Positions 26,518-35,887 are shown, counted from the stretch's first letter. The stretch: 64,000 nucleotides of DNA from JAKFDI01 sp036676235 (GCA_036676235.1 JAKFDI010000033.1:83063-147062); one strand, 5' to 3'. A program made the numbers and translations. The notes: generated from the letters alone by a model not told the origin.

Positions 26518-28545
26518 ATGTCTTTTCGCCCCTCCTCCGACCAGCCGCCCGAACGCGGCCAGCCGTCCGTGATGGCGCAGAACCGCGACGCGCTGCCGTC
26601 CGGCACGACGGTGGGTGAGTACCGCATCGACTCGGTGATCGGCGAAGGCGGCTTCGGCATCGTCTACCTCGCAACAGACACCACGCTCGGCCGGCCGGTT
26701 GCCATCAAGGAATACCTGCCCTCGGCCTACGCCGGCCGCGGCGACGGGCAGGAGGTCTCGCTGCGCGCCGCGCTGCATGCCGACGACTACGACTACGGCC
26801 TGCAGTCCTTCATCAAGGAAGCGCGGCTGCTGGCGCAGTTCGACCATCCGGCACTGGTGCGCGTGCTGCGCTTCTGGGAGGCGAACCGCACCGCGTACAT
26901 GGTGATGCCCTACTACGAAGGGCAGACGCTGATGGCCGTGCGCCGCGCCATGCAGCGCCCGCCCGACGAGGCCTGGCTGCGTCGCCTGCTGCAGTCGCTG
27001 GGCGGTGCGCTGGAGGTGCTGCACGGCGCCTCGTGCATCCACCGCGACATCGCGCCCGACAACGTGATGGTGCTGCCCGACGGCCAGCCGGTGTTGCTCG
27101 ACTTCAGCGCCGCGCGCCACCTGCGCCTGGACGGCACCAACCAGCTCACCGCCATCCTCAAGCCGTCGTACGCGCCGATCGAGCAGTACGCCGAGACGAG
27201 CGACCTGCGCCAGGGGCCGTGGACCGACGTCTACGCGCTGGCCGCGATGGCACGCTACTGCATCCTCGGCCATGCGCCGCCGCCTTCCACCGTGCGCGCG
27301 GTGCGCGACCGGCTGGAGCCGCTGCCGCAGGCCGTGGCTGCACTGCACGACCAATGGCCCGACCTGCGCTACAGCCTCACGTTGATGGCTGCCATTGACC
27401 GCAGCCTGAGCGTGCGCCCGCAGGACCGGCCGCAAAGCGTGGCCGAGTTCCTGCAACAGCTCGACATCGCCACACCCGCGCGCGAGGCGCCGCCGCTGTA
27501 TGCGGCCGGCATGGCAGGCGCGGCGGCCTCGCCCGCCGCGGCACCGGCCGAACGTGAAGCGCTGCGCGCCATGTTCGATGCCGTGCCGCCCAGTCATGGC
27601 GAGATGCCGGCGTGGGCGCGCACCCCGACCACCCGCCCGCCGGCCGGCGCGTCGCGCACGCGGCCCGGCTCGCGTCCCCGCACCGGTGCGCCCCATCTGC
27701 GCACCGGGCCGCAACCGCCGGCCGAGCCGCGCTTCGGCCCGATCGACGACGAGCGCGGCTACCCGCCCGAGGGCCACGGCGGGCACTACCCGTTCGCCGA
27801 CGATCCGGCCGTCACGCTGCCGAGCGACTGGCGCACCGGCAACCACCGGCGGCGCCGCAAGCGCCTGTCGGTCGGCTGGGCCGTGGCCGCCGCGGTGATC
27901 GCGACCGCGGCCGCCTGGGGATGGCAGTGGCGGCAGGAACTGCGCGCCGATCAGGCCATGGTGGCCGTGGCGGCATCGATGCGGCCCGATGCCGGCGTGC
28001 GCATCGCTGACGACCCGATCGCCGCCATCGCCGCGCGCGTGGGAGCGCTGGGCCAGCCAGACCCGCCGGAAGCAGCCAAGGCGCCGACGCAGGTTGCTCC
28101 GGCGCCGGCACCCACTCCAGAGCCGCCTGCCGCCAAGCCGACCGCGCTGCCGGCCGAGCCGCCGCGCGCGGGTCCACCGGCTGACCGAACGGCCCCGGCT
28201 GCCCCGGTCGAAGCGAGGGCCGATCCTGGTGCCGGTTCGCGCGTCGCCCCGGCCGACGCCATCTCTGCCGCGGCGGGTGAAGAACTGGTCGAATCCGCGC
28301 CTCCGGCACGTCGTGGCGACGACGAGGCAGCGCGCATGGCCGAGGCCGAGCCGGCCCCCGCCACACCGCGAGAGGCCTGCGGTCTGCGCACCGATTTCGC
28401 CCTCTACTACTGCATGCAGACGCAGTGCCGGCAGGGCCGCTACTCGGCGCATCCGCAATGCCGCGACCTGCGCGAGCGCGACGTGGTGGGCGATGCCGCG
28501 CTGCAGGCACCACGACGTTCGCCGCGCTACGGCTTCTCCGACTGA
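26518..28545 (+). CDS. Membrane Ser/Thr protein kinase with periplasmic Cys-rich tail
   Basis: A 675-residue Hanks-type kinase. The kinase domain (about 30-320) has GEGGFG at 42-47, the ATP-binding lysine K64 in VAIKE, the catalytic loop HRDIAPDN (D177, N182) and DFS at 195-197 in place of the usual DFG. A proline-rich linker, a basic stretch RRRRKR, one membrane helix (about 450-467) and a low-complexity periplasmic region follow. The C-terminus has a four-cysteine cluster (about 623-650: C, YYC, QC, HPQC). Start chosen at the ATG; a GTG at 26491 is possible. No cognate phosphatase or FHA gene is nearby. Confidence 0.88.
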   Translation: MSFRPSSDQPPERGQPSVMAQNRDALPSGTTVGEYRIDSVIGEGGFGIVYLATDTTLGRPVAIKEYLPSAYAGRGDGQEVSLRAALHADDYDYGLQSFIKEARLLAQFDHPALVRVLRFWEANRTAYMVMPYYEGQTLMAVRRAMQRPPDEAWLRRLLQSLGGALEVLHGASCIHRDIAPDNVMVLPDGQPVLLDFSAARHLRLDGTNQLTAILKPSYAPIEQYAETSDLRQGPWTDVYALAAMARYCILGHAPPPSTVRAVRDRLEPLPQAVAALHDQWPDLRYSLTLMAAIDRSLSVRPQDRPQSVAEFLQQLDIATPAREAPPLYAAGMAGAAASPAAAPAEREALRAMFDAVPPSHGEMPAWARTPTTRPPAGASRTRPGSRPRTGAPHLRTGPQPPAEPRFGPIDDERGYPPEGHGGHYPFADDPAVTLPSDWRTGNHRRRRKRLSVGWAVAAAVIATAAAWGWQWRQELRADQAMVAVAASMRPDAGVRIADDPIAAIAARVGALGQPDPPEAAKAPTQVAPAPAPTPEPPAAKPTALPAEPPRAGPPADRTAPAAPVEARADPGAGSRVAPADAISAAAGEELVESAPPARRGDDEAARMAEAEPAPATPREACGLRTDFALYYCMQTQCRQGRYSAHPQCRDLRERDVVGDAALQAPRRSPRYGFSD

Positions 28546-28558
28546 GACGCCCGGCGCG

Positions 28559-29776
28559 TCAGCGCGCGCCGAACATCATCCGCCGCGCGAGCATGGACTT
28601 GAGCGGGCCTACGCGCTGCAGCGCCGCCATGCCCAGGCCCCGTGCCGCGCCGGCACCGGGCAGGCGCCAGGTGAAGCTGCGGGCGAGGAAATCGGTGGCG
28701 GCGATCATGGCCCAGCGGTCGGGCCCTCGCTGCCATTCGAGGCGGCGCAGCACGCGCTCGATGCTCGCCGCGGTGCCGGCCTCGCGCACTTCGTGCGACA
28801 GCGCACGCACCAGCTCGAAGGCATCGCGCAGGCCGAGATTCAGGCCTTGCCCGGCCACGGGATGCAGGGTCTGCGCGGCATTGCCGATGCGCACGATGCG
28901 CCCGTCGGTGAGCGTGCGTTCGGCGTTGAGGCCCAGCGGAAAGCGCTTGAGCGGCGTCATCGCCGTCAGCCGGCCGACCTGTGGGTCGAACACGGTGTTG
29001 AGCACCGCGAGGCGCTGGGCCTCGGTGAGTTCCTCCACCGGGTCGTCGGCACTGGACACGCACCACACCAGCGCCGCACGGCCGTCCTTGAGCGGCAGCA
29101 GCGCCGCCGGCCCGTGGCGCGTGAAGCGCTCGTAGGCCACGCCGGGCCGGCCGCCTTCGATCGTCACCGTGCCCACCCACGCCGTCTGCGCGTAGTCGTG
29201 CGTCAGTGCCTTGCGCACCTGCTGGCCGAATACGCCGCCTTCGGCCACCACCGCGAGGTCGAAGGGTTCGGCGATGCCGGCGTCGACCTCCACGCCGCCA
29301 TCCATGTTCTTGAGCGCCGACACCGGCGTGCCGAAACGCGCCGACAGCCGCTGCGGCTCGCGCTCGCAGGCGGCGAACCAGGCCTCTTGCAGCGGCGCGA
29401 CGATGTGGCCGTAGCTCATCACCGCGCCCAGCATCGGCACGGCCTCGTCGAGCGCGCGGATGCAGACCTCGGGCTCGCCGAACACGCCCGACAGCACGCC
29501 GCCAAGCGACGGCGGCTGTTGCGACACATGCACTTCGAGGATGGGTTGCGCGGCCGCGGCGTTCCAGGCGCCCAGGCGTTGGAGCGCCTGCACGCTGCCC
29601 ATCGCCAGCGCCAAGGTGCGCGGGTCGCCTGACACGTCGCGATCGGCGGGGCGTGCGTCGAACAGCGCGATGCGCGCCTCGGGCAGCAGCCGCGCGGCCT
29701 GCAGCGCGAGGGCCAGGCCCACCGGCCCCGCGCCCACGATGGCGAGGTTCAGGTGTCGTTCGACGAGTGCGTTCAT
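28559..29776 (-). CDS. ubiH: UbiH/VisC-family FAD monooxygenase
   Basis: Flavin-dependent aromatic hydroxylase, most likely 2-octaprenyl-6-methoxyphenol hydroxylase of ubiquinone synthesis. The 405-residue product has the dinucleotide loop IVGAGPVGLALAL near its start, the DPRTLALAMGS segment and the second FAD-binding block RIGNAAQTLHPVAGQGLNLG. The GN in place of GD in that block also occurs in E. coli UbiH, which supports the assignment. Start at 29776 is preferred; an ATG four codons earlier is possible. It is divergent from the SPFH operon, with a 92-base gap, and convergent with the kinase. Confidence 0.78.
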   Translation of the reverse strand: MNALVERHLNLAIVGAGPVGLALALQAARLLPEARIALFDARPADRDVSGDPRTLALAMGSVQALQRLGAWNAAAAQPILEVHVSQQPPSLGGVLSGVFGEPEVCIRALDEAVPMLGAVMSYGHIVAPLQEAWFAACEREPQRLSARFGTPVSALKNMDGGVEVDAGIAEPFDLAVVAEGGVFGQQVRKALTHDYAQTAWVGTVTIEGGRPGVAYERFTRHGPAALLPLKDGRAALVWCVSSADDPVEELTEAQRLAVLNTVFDPQVGRLTAMTPLKRFPLGLNAERTLTDGRIVRIGNAAQTLHPVAGQGLNLGLRDAFELVRALSHEVREAGTAASIERVLRRLEWQRGPDRWAMIAATDFLARSFTWRLPGAGAARGLGMAALQRVGPLKSMLARRMMFGAR

Positions 29777-29868
29777 CGTGGCTTCCATGCCGCGCCGCGC
29801 GCAGCCTCCTTGCGTATTATTCGCCGCACCCCCGCGCGGGTCGCGCGAACCCCCTTCGAGGAGTCGGC

Positions 29869-30900
29869 ATGGGACTGATGGATTTCATCAAGAAGCAGTT
29901 CATCGACGTTCTGGAGTGGACCGAGACCGGCGACGGAACGCTGGCTTGGCGCTTCCCGATGGCCGGCAACGAGATCCAGTACGGCGGCTCGCTCACCGTG
30001 CGCGAATCGCAGGTCGCAGTGTTCGTCAATGAGGGCAAGATCGCCGACGTCTTCGGCCCCGGGCGCTACACGCTCACTACCGCCACGCTGCCGGTGCTCA
30101 CCTACCTGCAGAACTGGGACAAGCTGTTCCAGAGCCCGTTCAAGAGCGACGTGTACTTCTTCAGCACGCGCCAGCAGGTCGACCAGCGCTGGGGCACGAC
30201 GCAGCCGGTGACCATCCGCGACAAGGACTTCGGCGCGGTGCGCCTGCGCGCCTTCGGCAACTACAGCTACCGCATCGCCGATGCGCGGCTCTTTCACACC
30301 GAGATCTCCGGCACGCGCGACACCTACACCGTGGCCGATCTCGACGGCCAGCTGCGCGCGGTGATGCTGCAGCACATCTCCGACGCGGTGGCCTCCAGCG
30401 GCGTGCCGTTCCTGGACCTCGCGGCCAACCAGATCGAGTTCGCCAAGGCCTTGCACGAGGCCACCGAGACGGCCTTCGCCGCGCTGGGCCTGAAGCTTGA
30501 AGGTGTCACGGTGCAGAACATCTCACTGCCCGAGGAGCTGCAGAAGATCCTCGACCAGAAGATCGGCATGGGCATGGTCGGCGGCGACATGGGCAAGTTC
30601 ATGCAGTACCAGACGGCGCAGGCGATCCCGAAGTTCGCCGAAGGCGCGGGCCAGGGCAGCGGCAGCGGCATTGCCGGTGACGCGATGGGGCTCGGGGCCG
30701 GCGTGGCGCTCGGGCAGGTGATGGCGCAGCAGCTCGGGCAGGGGCTCACGAACGCGGCGCAGCCGGCGCCCGCGGCAGTGATCAAGCCCGATGAAGTGAT
30801 GGCGACCATCGAGAAGCTCGGCGAGCTCAAGACCAAGGGCGTGCTCACACAGGAAGAGTTCGACGCCAAGAAGACCGAGCTCCTGAAGAAGCTGGTGTAG
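29869..30900 (+). CDS. SPFH-domain protein with C-terminal SHOCT segment
   Basis: A 343-residue protein of the SPFH/virion-core-like group (stomatin-prohibitin-flotillin fold), expected to assemble on the inner face of the membrane as a scaffold. The SPFH region runs from about residue 25 to 235 (GNEIQYGGSLTVRESQVAVF at the start). Then a Gly/Ala-rich linker and a SHOCT domain (about 310-343, LGELKTKGVLTQEEFDAKK). RBS CGAGGAG precedes the ATG. It is the first of five genes at 29869-35887 spaced by 16, 39, 10 and -1 bases. A TATTAT hexamer at 29815-29820 is a possible -10 element. Confidence 0.88.
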   Translation: MGLMDFIKKQFIDVLEWTETGDGTLAWRFPMAGNEIQYGGSLTVRESQVAVFVNEGKIADVFGPGRYTLTTATLPVLTYLQNWDKLFQSPFKSDVYFFSTRQQVDQRWGTTQPVTIRDKDFGAVRLRAFGNYSYRIADARLFHTEISGTRDTYTVADLDGQLRAVMLQHISDAVASSGVPFLDLAANQIEFAKALHEATETAFAALGLKLEGVTVQNISLPEELQKILDQKIGMGMVGGDMGKFMQYQTAQAIPKFAEGAGQGSGSGIAGDAMGLGAGVALGQVMAQQLGQGLTNAAQPAPAAVIKPDEVMATIEKLGELKTKGVLTQEEFDAKKTELLKKLV

Positions 30901-30916
30901 GCCGGGCGTTCACGCC

Positions 30917-32434
30917 TTGGCGACCGGCACCTCTTCTCACCGCGCCTGGCGCGCGGCCTGCCCGAATTGCGGCGCGCCGGTCGAGTTCCGCTCGGCCGCA
31001 TCGGCGTTTGCGGTCTGCAGCTTCTGCAAGAGCACGGTGGTGCGCGAGGGCGAAGCGCTGCGTCGCATCGGCCAGAGCGCCGAACTCTTCGACGACCATT
31101 CGCCGCTGCAGCTCGGTGCGGCCGGCACGTGGCAGGGCGTGGCGTTCACGCTGATCGGCCGGCTGCAACTGCGCTACGCCGAAGGCACGTGGAACGAATG
31201 GCACGCGCTGTTCGACAACGGCCGACCGGCGTGGCTGTCGGAGGACAACGGCCGCTACGTGCTCAGCTTCGATGTGCCGCTGGCCGAGTCGGCGCCACCG
31301 GCGGCGAGCCTGCAGGTCGGTGCGCAGCAGGTGATCGACGGGCAGCCGTGGTTCGTGGCATCGGTGACGCCCGTCACCATGATCGGGGCGCAGGGCGAGC
31401 TGCCCGTGCGTCCGGAGACCGGCGCGGCCTACGTGGTGGCCGACCTGCGCAATACCCGCGCCGAAGTCGGCACGCTTGACTACAGCGAGCCGTCGGCGCC
31501 GGTGTGGTCGGTCGGCCGCTCGGTCTCGCTCACCGAACTTGCGATGACCGGGCTGGCCGGCGCCAGCGCCGAGAAGACGCTGGCCGCGCGCGGCGTGTCG
31601 TGCCCGAGCTGCGGTGCGTCGCTCACGGTGAAATTGGCGAGCACGCGCTCCATCGTGTGCCATCAGTGCCATGCGGTGGTCGATGTGTCCAAGGGCGTGG
31701 GCGGCGACCTCGCGCACTTCGCTCAGGCCAGGCGCGACGAGCCGCTGCTGCCGCTCGGTGCCACCGGCCGTCTGGCGCTCGGCACGGCCGAGGCGCTGCC
31801 CTGGCAGGTGGTCGGCTACGTCGAGCGCAACGAGATCGAGGACGAGACGGTGCAGAGCAGCTGGAGCGAATACCTGCTCTATCACCGCAGCGCCGGCTTC
31901 GGATTTCTCGTCGACGCGGAAGACGGCTGGAGCTGGGTGCTGCCGCTCACCGGCGTGCCCGGCGGCTCGGGCGCCATCGTGCGCCACGGCGAGGTGTCCT
32001 ACCGGCGGCTTTACGACGACTACGTGGCCGAAGTGAGCTACGTGCTCGGCGAGTTCTACTGGCAGGTGACGCGGCACCAGCGCACGCGGAACGCCGACTA
32101 CGCCGGCACCGGGAGCGCATCGAGCAAACGTCTCAATCGCGAGCAGACGCTCGGCGACGGCGCACAGGAGGTGGTGTGGTCGGCCGGCGAGACGCTGCCG
32201 GCCGACACCGTGTTCCAGGCCTTCGGCGTCGACCCGAACGCGGCCGCGGCCTACAAGCGCGACGCCAAGCCCGTGAGCGCGGCGAACGGCGGGCTGCTCG
32301 CGAAGATGTTCCTGTGGATGCTCGCGCTCAGCCTGCCCTTTTTCTTCCTCGGCAACTGCAGCGGCGGCAGCGGCTACGCACGCACCGGCGGCGGCTCGTA
32401 CGGCGGCTTCAGTTCCGGCGGCAGCCACAAGTAG
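30917..32434 (+). CDS. Zinc-ribbon DUF4178 protein
   Basis: A 505-residue protein with two zinc-ribbon/DUF4178 modules. The first ribbon has CPNC (C15, C18) and CSFC (C34, C37), the second CPSC and CHQC at about 229-251; each precedes a DUF4178 beta-rich domain. One membrane helix near 465-482 and a Gly/Ser-rich tail (GGGSYGGFSSGGSHK) end the protein. The start is a TTG at 30917: no in-frame ATG or GTG lies between the previous stop and the first zinc ribbon. It starts 16 bases after the SPFH gene, so it is probably translated together with it. Function unknown. Confidence 0.85.
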   Translation: MATGTSSHRAWRAACPNCGAPVEFRSAASAFAVCSFCKSTVVREGEALRRIGQSAELFDDHSPLQLGAAGTWQGVAFTLIGRLQLRYAEGTWNEWHALFDNGRPAWLSEDNGRYVLSFDVPLAESAPPAASLQVGAQQVIDGQPWFVASVTPVTMIGAQGELPVRPETGAAYVVADLRNTRAEVGTLDYSEPSAPVWSVGRSVSLTELAMTGLAGASAEKTLAARGVSCPSCGASLTVKLASTRSIVCHQCHAVVDVSKGVGGDLAHFAQARRDEPLLPLGATGRLALGTAEALPWQVVGYVERNEIEDETVQSSWSEYLLYHRSAGFGFLVDAEDGWSWVLPLTGVPGGSGAIVRHGEVSYRRLYDDYVAEVSYVLGEFYWQVTRHQRTRNADYAGTGSASSKRLNREQTLGDGAQEVVWSAGETLPADTVFQAFGVDPNAAAAYKRDAKPVSAANGGLLAKMFLWMLALSLPFFFLGNCSGGSGYARTGGGSYGGFSSGGSHK

Positions 32435-32473
32435 GCGCGCCCGCCTTCATCACACACACAAGGAGAGATCGAC

Positions 32474-32698
32474 ATGATGGGACTCGAATGGATGCGGCCG
32501 GCGGCCTTCTTCGGCTCGATCCTGTTCGCGCTGATGGGCGTGCTGATCTTCCTCATCGTCTTCGTGATCGTCGACAAGCTCACGCCGCACGACCTGTGGG
32601 CCGAGATCGTCGAGAAGAAGAACGTGGCGCTGGCGATCGTGGTGGGTGCGATCTGCATCGCCATCGGCATGATCGTGGCGGCGGCGGTGCACGGCTGA
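32474..32698 (+). CDS. DUF350 small membrane protein
   Basis: A 74-residue inner-membrane protein with two hydrophobic helices (about 11-34 and 50-71) joined by a polar loop that holds the DUF350 pattern (LTPHDLWAEIVEKKNVALAI, with the conserved N and A). Such proteins (UPF0719; E. coli YjfL belongs to the family, with two tandem units) accompany spermidine-synthase-like and SPFH or PspA genes. RBS AGGAGAGA lies seven bases before the ATG. Middle gene of the five-gene operon. Confidence 0.85.
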   Translation: MMGLEWMRPAAFFGSILFALMGVLIFLIVFVIVDKLTPHDLWAEIVEKKNVALAIVVGAICIAIGMIVAAAVHG

Positions 32699-32708
32699 AC
32701 GCCTCGCG

Positions 32709-34271
32709 ATGAACGAGACGGCCGCATCGCGCGCCGAGCCGTCGGGCCGCGTGCGCCCGGCGGAGGTGGCGCTGCTCGCCTCGGTATTCGTGGTCGCCGC
32801 CTGCGGCCTCGTCTACGAACTCGCCGCCGGCGCGGTGGCGAGCTACCTGCTCGGCGACTCGGTGCTGCAGTTTTCCACCGTGATCGGCGCCTATCTGTTC
32901 GCGATGGGCATCGGCAGCTACCTGTCGCGCTTCTTCGAGCGGCAGCTGATCGCGCATTTCCTGCGCATCGAACTGCTGGTCGGGCTGTGGGGCGGGTTGA
33001 TGCCGGCGGCGCTGTTCGCGCTGCACGGCGTGGCGGCTTCGTCGTTCCGCTTCGTGCTGTACGCGATGGTGCTGGTGGTGGGCATCTTGGTCGGGCTGGA
33101 GATCCCGCTGGTGATGCGCATCCTCAAGCGCCACTTCGGCGAACGCTATGCGCTCAAGGACCTGGTGTCGCAGGTGCTCACCTTCGACTACCTCGGCGCG
33201 CTGGCCGTCTCGGTGGCTTTCCCGCTGCTGCTGGTGCCGCAGCTCGGGCTCATCCGCACGGGGGTGTTCTTCGGGCTGCTGAATGCGGCGGTCGCGGTGT
33301 GGGCGCTGTGGCTGTTCCGCGGCGAACTGCGGCACGCGCTTGCACATGCCGTGGCCTGCGCCGCCACGGTGCTGCTGCTGCTCGGGGCGTTGATCGGCGC
33401 CGACGGCATCACCACCTGGGCCGAAGACCGCTTCTACGGCGACGCCATCATCGTGAGCGAGACCAGCCGCTACCAGCGCGTGGTTGTGACCTCCGGCCAC
33501 GGCGGCCTGCGGCTTTACCTCAACGGCAACCTGCAGTTCCACTCGCGCGACGAATACCGCTACCACGAGGCGCTGGTGCATCCGGCGATGGCGGCGCACG
33601 GCGCGCCCAAACGTGTGCTGGTGCTCGGCGGCGGCGACGGCATGGCCGTGCGCGAGGTGCTGAAGTACGCAAGCGTCGAGCAGGTCACGCTGGTGGAACT
33701 CGATCCACACATGACGCGGTTGTTCGCCGAGCAGCCGCTGCTGCGCGCGCTCAATGCCGACGCGCTGCAATCGCCCAAGCTTCGCATCGTCAACGCCGAT
33801 GCCTTCGGCTGGCTGGAATCGAACGACGAGCTGTTCGATGTGATCGTGGTCGACTTCCCCGACCCGACCAACTACGCCATCGGCAAGCTCTACACCAGCA
33901 CCTTCTATCAACTGCTGGACGCACGCCTTGCCGCTAGCGGTTATGCGGTGGTGCAGACGACCTCGCCGCTGCTCGCACGGCGAAGCTTCTGGACGGTGGC
34001 GCGCACCATCGAGTCGACCGGCCTCGCTGCCACGCCTTACCACGCACATGTGCCGAGCTTCGGTGAGTGGGGCTTCATCCTCGCGAGCCGGCGGCCGTGG
34101 CGAACGCCCGAGGCGCTGCCCGCGGGCCTGCGCTTCCTGCGCCTCGAAGGGCTGCCGGCGCTGTTCGACTTTCCGCCCGACATGGCGCGCGTCGACGCAC
34201 CCGTGAACCGCCTGTCGAACCAGGTGCTGGTGCAGACCTTCGCCGAAGAATGGGGCCGGGTGCAGCACTGA
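32709..34271 (+). CDS. Membrane polyamine aminopropyltransferase (SpeE-like)
   Basis: A 520-residue protein with an N-terminal block of about seven membrane helices (residues 20-230) and a C-terminal spermidine-synthase fold (about 235-500). The aminopropyl-donor site is visible: GGGDGMAVREVLKY (about 307-320), the acidic VTLVELDPHM and VVDFPDPTNYAIGKLYT, where cytosolic SpeE has DSTDP. RYQRVVVT and YRYHEALVHPAMA match the substrate gate. It would act on polyamines at the inner face of the membrane. Its stop overlaps the start of the next gene by one base (TGATG). Confidence 0.88.
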   Translation: MNETAASRAEPSGRVRPAEVALLASVFVVAACGLVYELAAGAVASYLLGDSVLQFSTVIGAYLFAMGIGSYLSRFFERQLIAHFLRIELLVGLWGGLMPAALFALHGVAASSFRFVLYAMVLVVGILVGLEIPLVMRILKRHFGERYALKDLVSQVLTFDYLGALAVSVAFPLLLVPQLGLIRTGVFFGLLNAAVAVWALWLFRGELRHALAHAVACAATVLLLLGALIGADGITTWAEDRFYGDAIIVSETSRYQRVVVTSGHGGLRLYLNGNLQFHSRDEYRYHEALVHPAMAAHGAPKRVLVLGGGDGMAVREVLKYASVEQVTLVELDPHMTRLFAEQPLLRALNADALQSPKLRIVNADAFGWLESNDELFDVIVVDFPDPTNYAIGKLYTSTFYQLLDARLAASGYAVVQTTSPLLARRSFWTVARTIESTGLAATPYHAHVPSFGEWGFILASRRPWRTPEALPAGLRFLRLEGLPALFDFPPDMARVDAPVNRLSNQVLVQTFAEEWGRVQH

Positions 34272-35887
34272 TGCGGCGTCGCAGCCTGCTCGCGGCCGGC
34301 GTGCTGCCGCTCTTCGGCTGCGCACCCGACGAGGCCCCGCTCGCCGGCGGCTGGGTGGGCGCGGCACATCAGCGCGGGCACCGGCTGCGCGATCGAAAAA
34401 GCGGTGAATGGCCCGCGCCATCCGTTCAGCGCCGCGCCGAGGTGGTCGTGATCGGCGCGGGCATTGCCGGCCTGTCGTGCGCGCGTGCACTGATCCGCGA
34501 CGGCCTCGACGACGTGCACCTGCTCGAACTCGAAGAAGCACCCGGCGGCAACAGCCGCGGCCACCAAATGGGCGGCATGGCCTGCCCGCTCGGCGCGCAC
34601 TACCTGCCGCTGCCGGGCGACGACGCCACCGAGGTGATTGCGCTGCTCGAAGAACTCGGCCTGCGCCGCACCGAGCACGGACGCGCCGTCTACGACGAAC
34701 GGCATCTGTGCCACAGCCCGCAGGAACGCTTGTTCATCGACGGCCACTGGCACGAGGGCCTGCTGCTGCCCATCGACGCGCTGCCGCCATCGCGGCGTGC
34801 GGGCACCGCGGCGCAGTACCGGCGCCTGGCGCAAGAGGTCGCGCGCGCCGGCGGGTTCAGCATGCCCACCGCCCGATCGGCCTGGACGGACAAGCACGCT
34901 GCGCTCGACGCACAGACCTTCACGCAGTGGCTCGACGACCGAGGCTTCGACGCACCGGCCCTGCGCTGGTACCTCGACTACTGCTGTCGCGACGACTACG
35001 GCGCCGGCGCGGCGCAGGTCTCGGCCTGGGCCGGGCTGCACTACTTCGCCAGCCGCCACGGCTTTCATGCGCCCGGCGACGAAGCCGACGCACAGGAAGC
35101 CGTGCTCACCTGGCCCGAAGGCAATGCCTGGCTGGCCACGCGCATGGCGGCGCCGCTCGCCGAGCGCATTCACTGCGGCCGTGTCGCGTTGCGTGTGGAC
35201 GAGTCACGTCACGAGGTACAGGTCGACGCCTGGGATGCCGCCGCGCAACGCACCGAACGTTGGACCGCGCGCCACGTCGTGCTCGCCGTGCCGCTGTTCA
35301 TTGCGGCGCGCCTGATCGCCACGCCGCCGCCTGCGCTTGGCGCTGCCGCGGCTCAGATGCAGCACGCGCCCTGGCTGGTCGCGAACCTGCATCTCGAAGA
35401 GCCGCTCGCCGACCGCCCCGGCGCCGCGCCCGCCTGGGACAACGTGCGCTACGGCAGCCCGGCGCTCGGCTACGTCGATGCGATGCACCAGAGCCTGCGC
35501 CCGCACCCCGGCCCGACGGTACTCACGGCCTATTGGGCGCTGGGTGGTGACGACACCCAGCACTTGAAGGCACAACGCCGCACGCTGCTGGATGAGCCCT
35601 GGCAAGCCTGGGCCGCGCGCGTGCTCGCGGACCTGCGGCCGGCGCATCCCGACCTGCGCGCGAAGACCCGGCAGATCGACCTCATGCGCTACGGCCACGC
35701 GATGAGCATTCCGCGGCCCGGCGTGCGCGGCAGCCCGGCCCTGCGCGCGCTGGCGGAAAGCGACACAGGCCGGCTGCACTTCGCGCACGCCGACCTGTCG
35801 GCTTACTCGGTGTTCGAGGAGGCCATGTTCCACGGCGAGCGCGCCGCCGCAGGCATCGCCCGCCTCTCGCGCCTGGTCAGCGCATGA
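34271..35887 (+). CDS. Tat-exported flavin amine-oxidase-like lipoprotein
   Basis: A 538-residue FAD protein of the amine oxidase/phytoene-desaturase-like superfamily. The N-terminus MRRRSLLAAGVLPLFGC combines a twin-arginine pattern with a lipobox (Cys17), so it is probably exported folded with its cofactor and anchored in a membrane. The dinucleotide loop GAGIAG is at 62-67, followed by the acidic LLELEEAPGG and a substrate domain. Position after a membrane aminopropyltransferase suggests it oxidises a polyamine or related amine; that is inference. Its 3' end overlaps the convergent GST gene by 11 bases. Confidence 0.82.
   Translation: MRRRSLLAAGVLPLFGCAPDEAPLAGGWVGAAHQRGHRLRDRKSGEWPAPSVQRRAEVVVIGAGIAGLSCARALIRDGLDDVHLLELEEAPGGNSRGHQMGGMACPLGAHYLPLPGDDATEVIALLEELGLRRTEHGRAVYDERHLCHSPQERLFIDGHWHEGLLLPIDALPPSRRAGTAAQYRRLAQEVARAGGFSMPTARSAWTDKHAALDAQTFTQWLDDRGFDAPALRWYLDYCCRDDYGAGAAQVSAWAGLHYFASRHGFHAPGDEADAQEAVLTWPEGNAWLATRMAAPLAERIHCGRVALRVDESRHEVQVDAWDAAAQRTERWTARHVVLAVPLFIAARLIATPPPALGAAAAQMQHAPWLVANLHLEEPLADRPGAAPAWDNVRYGSPALGYVDAMHQSLRPHPGPTVLTAYWALGGDDTQHLKAQRRTLLDEPWQAWAARVLADLRPAHPDLRAKTRQIDLMRYGHAMSIPRPGVRGSPALRALAESDTGRLHFAHADLSAYSVFEEAMFHGERAAAGIARLSRLVSA

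Noticed and set aside
27840..28380. Ala/Pro-rich stretch in the kinase gene considered as a tandem repeat or CRISPR-like array
   Set aside because: No regular unit or spacers; it is a low-complexity linker and periplasmic region.
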